This document shows, in pieces, positions 5,185 to 7,491 of a stretch of 7,491 nt of DNA. The notes below the pieces were generated by a model. The model did no database searches and was not told where the DNA came from. It saw nothing but the letters and a program-made list of their open reading frames with translations. Each line of letters begins with the position of its first letter. Within the stretch, counting starts at the first letter, position 1. The stretch lies in assembly GCA_030266525.1 (NCBI GenBank), contig JAJDIC010000091.1:1-7491 (forward strand), given 5' to 3'. The stretch comes from Desulfovibrio sp. OttesenSCG-928-G15. Its GTDB lineage: Bacteria > Desulfobacterota > Desulfovibrionia > Desulfovibrionales > Desulfovibrionaceae. Made by a program: the position numbers and the translations under genes.

Positions 5185-6249
5185 TTATGCCATAGCGTTG
5201 TCGCGCAAGGCTGAAAGGTAGTCAGCCCATTCCTGCATCATCTTCCGGCGCTCCGGCAAATACTCGGCGCGGTTGTAAACGCCGCGTATTTTGTCTTTGG
5301 GATTGTGGGCAAGCTGCTTTTCTATCACGTCAGCGGAATAGCCTTGCTCGTTGAGCAGGGTACTCGCCATTGCCCGGAAGCCATGGGCCGTCATTTCGTC
5401 CTTGTCGTATCCCATGCGGCGCAGGGCGGCGATAAAGGTTGCGTCACTAATCGGATTTTTGGGAGAGCGCAAACCGGGGAACATCAGGCGTTCATGGCCT
5501 GTCAGTTCTTGGAGATTTTGCAGAATTTCCAACGCCTGTGTGGAAAGAGGCACCATATGGTCGAGCCGCATTTTCATGCGCTTGGCCGGGATGCGCCAGA
5601 CTTTTTCGGCAAAGTCGATTTCCGACCATTCGCCTAAACGTACCTCGCTCGGACGCAAAAAGGTCAGGGCCAGCAGTTGCAAGCCGGATTTGACGATGAA
5701 TGTGCCGGGAAAATCGTCAATGGCCCGCAGCAGTCCGCCAATAGCTTTCGGCTCGGTAATGGCGGCGCGGGGAGTATGGGCGCGGGTTTTGAGTGCACCG
5801 CGCAAGTCGGCGGCAGTGTCGCGCTCGGCGCGGCCTGTGGCGATAGCGTAACGGAAAATCAGGGAACAAATGCTGCGTACCCGGTGGGCTTGGTCAACGG
5901 CCCCACGCATTTCGATTTTTCGCAGCACGGCGAGAAGTTCCGGTGGGGTAATCTCACCGACAGGCCGATTGCCGAGAAGCGGAAACACGTTTTTGTCGAT
6001 GCGCTCCATCACATCCTTGGCGTAACCTTCCGTCCAGGTGGGCTTCTGGTTTTCGTGCCATTCCCGCGCTACGAACTCAAAGGTGGTTTGGATACTTCGG
6101 GCCTTGACCTTCTTTTCCATTGAAGGGTCAATACCCCCGCTCAACCGTTTTTTGGCGTCTGCACAGGCTTCCCGCGCTTCTTTCAAGGAAAGTTGGGGGT
6201 ATGTGCCGAGGGTCAGCAGCTTTTCTCGGCCTTGAAAACGGTACTTCAC
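5185..6249 (-). CDS. int: P4-type tyrosine integrase, main open frame (N-terminus split off by frameshift)
   Basis: A site-specific recombinase that would insert and excise the element at tRNA-Ser. Numbering from the GTG at 6249, a SAM-like core-binding domain spans about 55-150 and the catalytic domain about 165-340. Catalytic residues are visible: Arg199 in FLRPSEVR, His289 and Arg292 in HGFR, His315 in QLAHNP, and the nucleophile Tyr325 in GVYNRAEY. The ending ERRKMMQEWADYL is typical of P4-type integrases. The GTG is not a real start: it is the Val of the conserved WRVKYRF block, and the frame stays open and homologous upstream to about 6296 (HGLFLFVAPSGAKSW). The rest of the N-terminus lies in another frame (6246-6377). 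The protein as encoded by this frame alone lacks most of the arm-binding domain. Confidence 0.85.
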   Translation of the reverse strand: MKYRFQGREKLLTLGTYPQLSLKEAREACADAKKRLSGGIDPSMEKKVKARSIQTTFEFVAREWHENQKPTWTEGYAKDVMERIDKNVFPLLGNRPVGEITPPELLAVLRKIEMRGAVDQAHRVRSICSLIFRYAIATGRAERDTAADLRGALKTRAHTPRAAITEPKAIGGLLRAIDDFPGTFIVKSGLQLLALTFLRPSEVRLGEWSEIDFAEKVWRIPAKRMKMRLDHMVPLSTQALEILQNLQELTGHERLMFPGLRSPKNPISDATFIAALRRMGYDKDEMTAHGFRAMASTLLNEQGYSADVIEKQLAHNPKDKIRGVYNRAEYLPERRKMMQEWADYLSALRDNAMA

Positions 6250-6377
6250 GCGCCAGCTTTTCGCACCGCTTGGAGCGACGAAAAGAAAGAGGCCGTGCCG
6301 TCAAAGAGTTTTTGGGGCTTGTCTGTGGGCTTTACACCGCGAATTGCGGTATCGGTGAGAGCATTGGATCGGGACAT
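5185..6377 (-). pseudogene. int: Complete integrase gene reconstructed across a one-base deletion
   Basis: From the ATG at 6377 (AGGAG ten bases upstream) the gene reads MSRSNALTDTAIRGVKPTDK, PQKLFDG, the usual start of a P4-type integrase, and then runs out of frame to a TGA at 6246-6248. The expected continuation HGLFLFVAPSGAKSWRVKYR is in the next frame. Adding one base in the GGC-CAC stretch near 6298 joins the two and gives 397 residues, the normal length for the family. The reading therefore is a single-base loss, either a real inactivating mutation or a sequencing error. No slippery sequence for programmed frameshifting is visible. Confidence 0.8.
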
Positions 6378-6425
6378 GGGGGTATCACTCCTGGCAAGGG
6401 GTTTCGTACCCCCAGGAATACCCCC
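6131..6425. repeat. Cluster of ATACCCCC boxes around the integrase start
   Basis: The 8-mer ATACCCCC occurs at 6131-6138 and 6418-6425 and in reverse at 6195-6202 and 6378-6385; a one-base variant GTACCCCC is at 6406-6413. Two copies lie inside the integrase gene, the others in its leader, where one abuts the start codon. I saw no other copy in the window. They may be integrase arm-type sites, or binding sites for AlpA or another regulator that represses int. Confidence 0.5.
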
Positions 6426-6494
6426 GAAAGATGTGGCTGTCTATGGATTTTTTCAGTTGAATCCGGACAAACCGTTTCCGTAAATCCCTTGCCA
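6392..6494. repeat. Inverted repeat TGGCAAGGG / CCCTTGCCA in the integrase leader
   Basis: TGGCAAGGG (6392-6400) and CCCTTGCCA (6486-6494) are perfect inverted copies 85 bp apart. They interleave with the longer inverted repeat at 6446-6536, so the two cannot form simultaneous simple hairpins. Paired sites in this position fit integrase arm binding. Confidence 0.4.
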
Positions 6495-6536
6495 AGAAAC
6501 GCTTTCCAGCCTGTCCGGGATTCAACTGAATTAAAA
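6446..6536. repeat. Long near-perfect inverted repeat between integrase and attachment site
   Basis: The arm TTCAGTTGAATCCGGACA (6452-6469) matches the reverse complement of 6512-6530 except for one extra base, and the flanking GATTTT is also shared, giving arms of about 25 bp around a spacer of roughly 40 bp. The right arm ends two bases from the tRNA CCA. No T-tract supports a terminator. Integrase or excisionase binding sites flanking the core site is the most plausible role. Confidence 0.6.
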
Positions 6537-6538
6537 TC

Positions 6539-6598
6539 TGGCGGAGAGGGAGAGATTTGAACTCTCGGTACCTTTCGGGTACACACGATTTCCAGTCG
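6539..6598 (-). other. att: Attachment site: 3' part of tRNA-Ser(GGA)
   Basis: Read on the minus strand, this is the 3' part of a serine tRNA: anticodon stem-loop CGACTGGAAATCG with anticodon GGA at 6591-6593, a long variable arm GTACC/GGTAC, a T-arm GAGAG-TTCAAAT-CTCTC, the 3' acceptor strand and an encoded CCA (6539-6541). The 5' half (acceptor strand, D-arm) is absent: sequence beyond 6598 does not pair with it. This is what a tyrosine recombinase leaves at one end of an element integrated in a tRNA gene. It lies next to the integrase leader, with the integrase downstream of the tRNA 3' end. A functional tRNA cannot be made from this copy. Confidence 0.85.
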
Positions 6599-6727
6599 AA
6601 AACAGCTTTCTGTGAACGCTTACTGCCATCGTGAAAGGCTTGTGGCTGTTGCACTCTGGGGAGTTGAAAGCAACCCGCAAAAAGTGACGCGCATCGGGAA
6701 AGTATGCATGGCGGTATGCACAGGCCC
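6599..6727. other. Gap between attachment site and toxin gene
   Basis: I see no gene here. GTATGCA is directly repeated at 6702-6708 and 6714-6720 (12 bp apart), just beyond the toxin stop codon. No clear terminator hairpin with T-tract was found for the toxin-antitoxin operon. Confidence 0.3.
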
Positions 6728-7048
6728 TTATTTCAGCAAACGTTCCGGCAACAGGTCTGCAATATTACGTCTGCTGTTCAGAACGGCCACTACCCACACT
6801 TCGGCTTCTACCACGCGGTAAAAGATGCGCCAAGGCGGACATTGCAGCTCTCTGAACAGGGTGATGCCTTCGGACAAGAGTTCAGGCGGGTACTTGCCGC
6901 GTTCCGGCAGCGTTGTCAGCGACATGATGGCAGAATCAAGGCTGTCTACCAGGGCTTCAGCTTGCTCAATCCCCGCCGCCCCCAGAAGGTACTCAAAAAT
7001 AGCCAGTATATCGTTGTCCGCTTCGGGAGAAACATGAACTTTAGCCAC
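6728..7048 (-). CDS. RelE/ParE-family toxin of a type II toxin-antitoxin pair
   Basis: A 106-residue toxin from the GTG at 7048, which overlaps the antitoxin stop by 8 bp. It begins MAKVHVSPEADNDILAIFEY, the usual first strand and helix of the RelE/ParE fold, and continues with an alpha-helical arm (EQAEALVDSLDSAIMSLTTLPERG) and the conserved beta-sheet core: GITLFREL, WRIFYRV, WVVAVL, then NSRRNIADLLPERLL. RelE members cleave mRNA on the ribosome and ParE members poison gyrase; the sequence alone does not decide which, though FREL...RIFYRV...VLNSRRN is seen in both. An in-frame start at 7225 would run antisense-like through the antitoxin coding region in another frame and is unlikely. The gene lies outside the tRNA-bounded end of the IME. 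Confidence 0.88.
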   Translation of the reverse strand: MAKVHVSPEADNDILAIFEYLLGAAGIEQAEALVDSLDSAIMSLTTLPERGKYPPELLSEGITLFRELQCPPWRIFYRVVEAEVWVVAVLNSRRNIADLLPERLLK

Positions 7049-7328
7049 GGCGTTCTTTTTCCTCACGGATTCTCTCGCGCAGGCGTTTGAATACCGTCTC
7101 GGCGGGAATGCCCTTGCCTTCTTCCATGCTTTTGTTGCCCATAGACAGAATCTTGAGCAGGGCCAAGCTCTCACGCATGTTGTCATAGTCTTTAACGCCC
7201 ATGAGAACGGCTGAGGCTTCGCCATTTTGTGTTATTACCAGCGGACCGGAGTTGTTTACCTTGTCCAGAACCTTGCCGGTGTTTGCCTTTACATAGCTGA
7301 TGGGTTTTATGTCTTCACTCAGGCGCAT
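7041..7328 (-). CDS. Phd/YefM-family antitoxin
   Basis: A 95-residue antitoxin that would bind and neutralise the downstream toxin and repress the shared promoter. The N-terminal DNA-binding domain has the Phd/YefM hallmarks: DIKPISYVKANTGKVLDKVN, then GPLVITQNGEASAVLMGVKDYDN (residues about 6-50). The C-terminal half (from about residue 55) is helical and charged (EETVFKRLRERIREEKERRG type), the usual toxin-binding tail. The start at ATG 7328 is preferred over ATG 7343 because GGGAG lies eight bases before it and the earlier ATG is inside this ribosome binding site. Antitoxin first, toxin second with overlapping stop and start is the standard order. Confidence 0.88.
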   Translation of the reverse strand: MRLSEDIKPISYVKANTGKVLDKVNNSGPLVITQNGEASAVLMGVKDYDNMRESLALLKILSMGNKSMEEGKGIPAETVFKRLRERIREEKERRG

Positions 7329-7340
7329 GGTTATTTCTCC

Positions 7341-7354
7341 CATATGACAATATG
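7341..7354. promoter_or_regulatory. Operator-like palindrome upstream of the antitoxin gene
   Basis: CATAT (7341-7345) and ATATG (7350-7354) are inverted around GACA, just upstream of the antitoxin ribosome binding site. Phd/YefM antitoxins usually bind short palindromes at their own promoter, so this is a candidate operator. A TATACAAT-like -10 on the minus strand near 7393-7400 could belong to the promoter, without a clear -35. The remaining sequence to 7491 shows no gene. Confidence 0.35.
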
Positions 7355-7491
7355 TGGTACTAAATTTGAGCTTAATTCAGAACCGCAGGATTGTATAGCC
7401 AGAAATACGCATGCACCTGTTCTTCATGCATTCGACAGTTTAACACCAAAACAGCCCCACAAGCGTATAGTGTTTTCGCGTACCTGGCAGA

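Noticed and set aside
6247..6249. GTG as the true integrase start
   Set aside because: It encodes the Val in the conserved WRVKYRF block and homologous sequence continues upstream in the same frame, so it is internal.
6332..6654. Small minus-strand open frames across the attachment site (84 and 89 codons)
   Set aside because: They run through the tRNA fragment and the inverted repeats and have no recognisable protein features.
7049..7225. N-terminal extension of the toxin to 165 residues
   Set aside because: The extension overlaps the antitoxin coding region in another frame, resembles no toxin, and the family start matches the GTG at 7048.
7410..7430. CATGCA repeated 15 bp apart upstream of the antitoxin
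   Set aside because: Only two copies of a 6-mer; too weak to call an operator.

Overview
The window is most of a small integrative and mobilizable element (IME) in what is probably a proteobacterium. Desulfovibrionaceae or a similar deltaproteobacterial host is my best guess, from overall protein style only and with low confidence. Every gene I can support lies on the minus strand, so transcription runs from high to low coordinates.

Layout from right to left: (a) 7491-6600: a type II toxin-antitoxin pair, Phd/YefM-type antitoxin then RelE/ParE-type toxin, outside the IME boundary. (b) 6539-6598: the 3' part of a tRNA-Ser(GGA), from the anticodon stem to CCA, lacking its 5' half; this is an attachment-site copy. 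(c) 6378-6538: a repeat-dense leader with a near-perfect inverted repeat and a cluster of ATACCCCC boxes. (d) 6377-5185: a P4-type tyrosine integrase broken by a one-base deletion near 6298, then a coupled 63-residue unknown gene. (e) 4980-4849: a 67-bp imperfect palindrome and an operator-like palindrome. (f) 4848-3889: a more AT-rich unknown gene, possible cargo. (g) 3888-3711: a control region with three GAGACTT heptamers exactly 15 bp apart. (h) 3710-597: a tightly packed operon of an AlpA-type regulator, a phage-type replisome organiser, a DUF6475-like protein and a MobV (Mob_Pre) relaxase; neighbours overlap or are one base apart. (i) 596-439: a MobV-type origin of transfer resembling that of pMV158. 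(j) 438-61: a small HTH protein, possibly an oriT accessory factor, then a GC-rich hairpin at the window edge.

Inferred working: Int and AlpA would control integration and excision at tRNA-Ser. The replisome organiser and DUF6475 protein would let the excised circle replicate. MobV would nick oriT so that the element can be moved by conjugation machinery encoded elsewhere. No mating-pair-formation genes are visible here. The integrase frameshift, if real, may have immobilised this copy. A tRNA copy without its 5' half, with further accessory genes beyond it, suggests two elements integrated in tandem at the same tRNA gene.

The strongest unusual points are the oriT, which sits at the 3' end of the relaxase gene rather than upstream of it, the regular 15-bp repeats, the structured DNA around the integrase and attachment site, and the unknown gene at 3889-4848.
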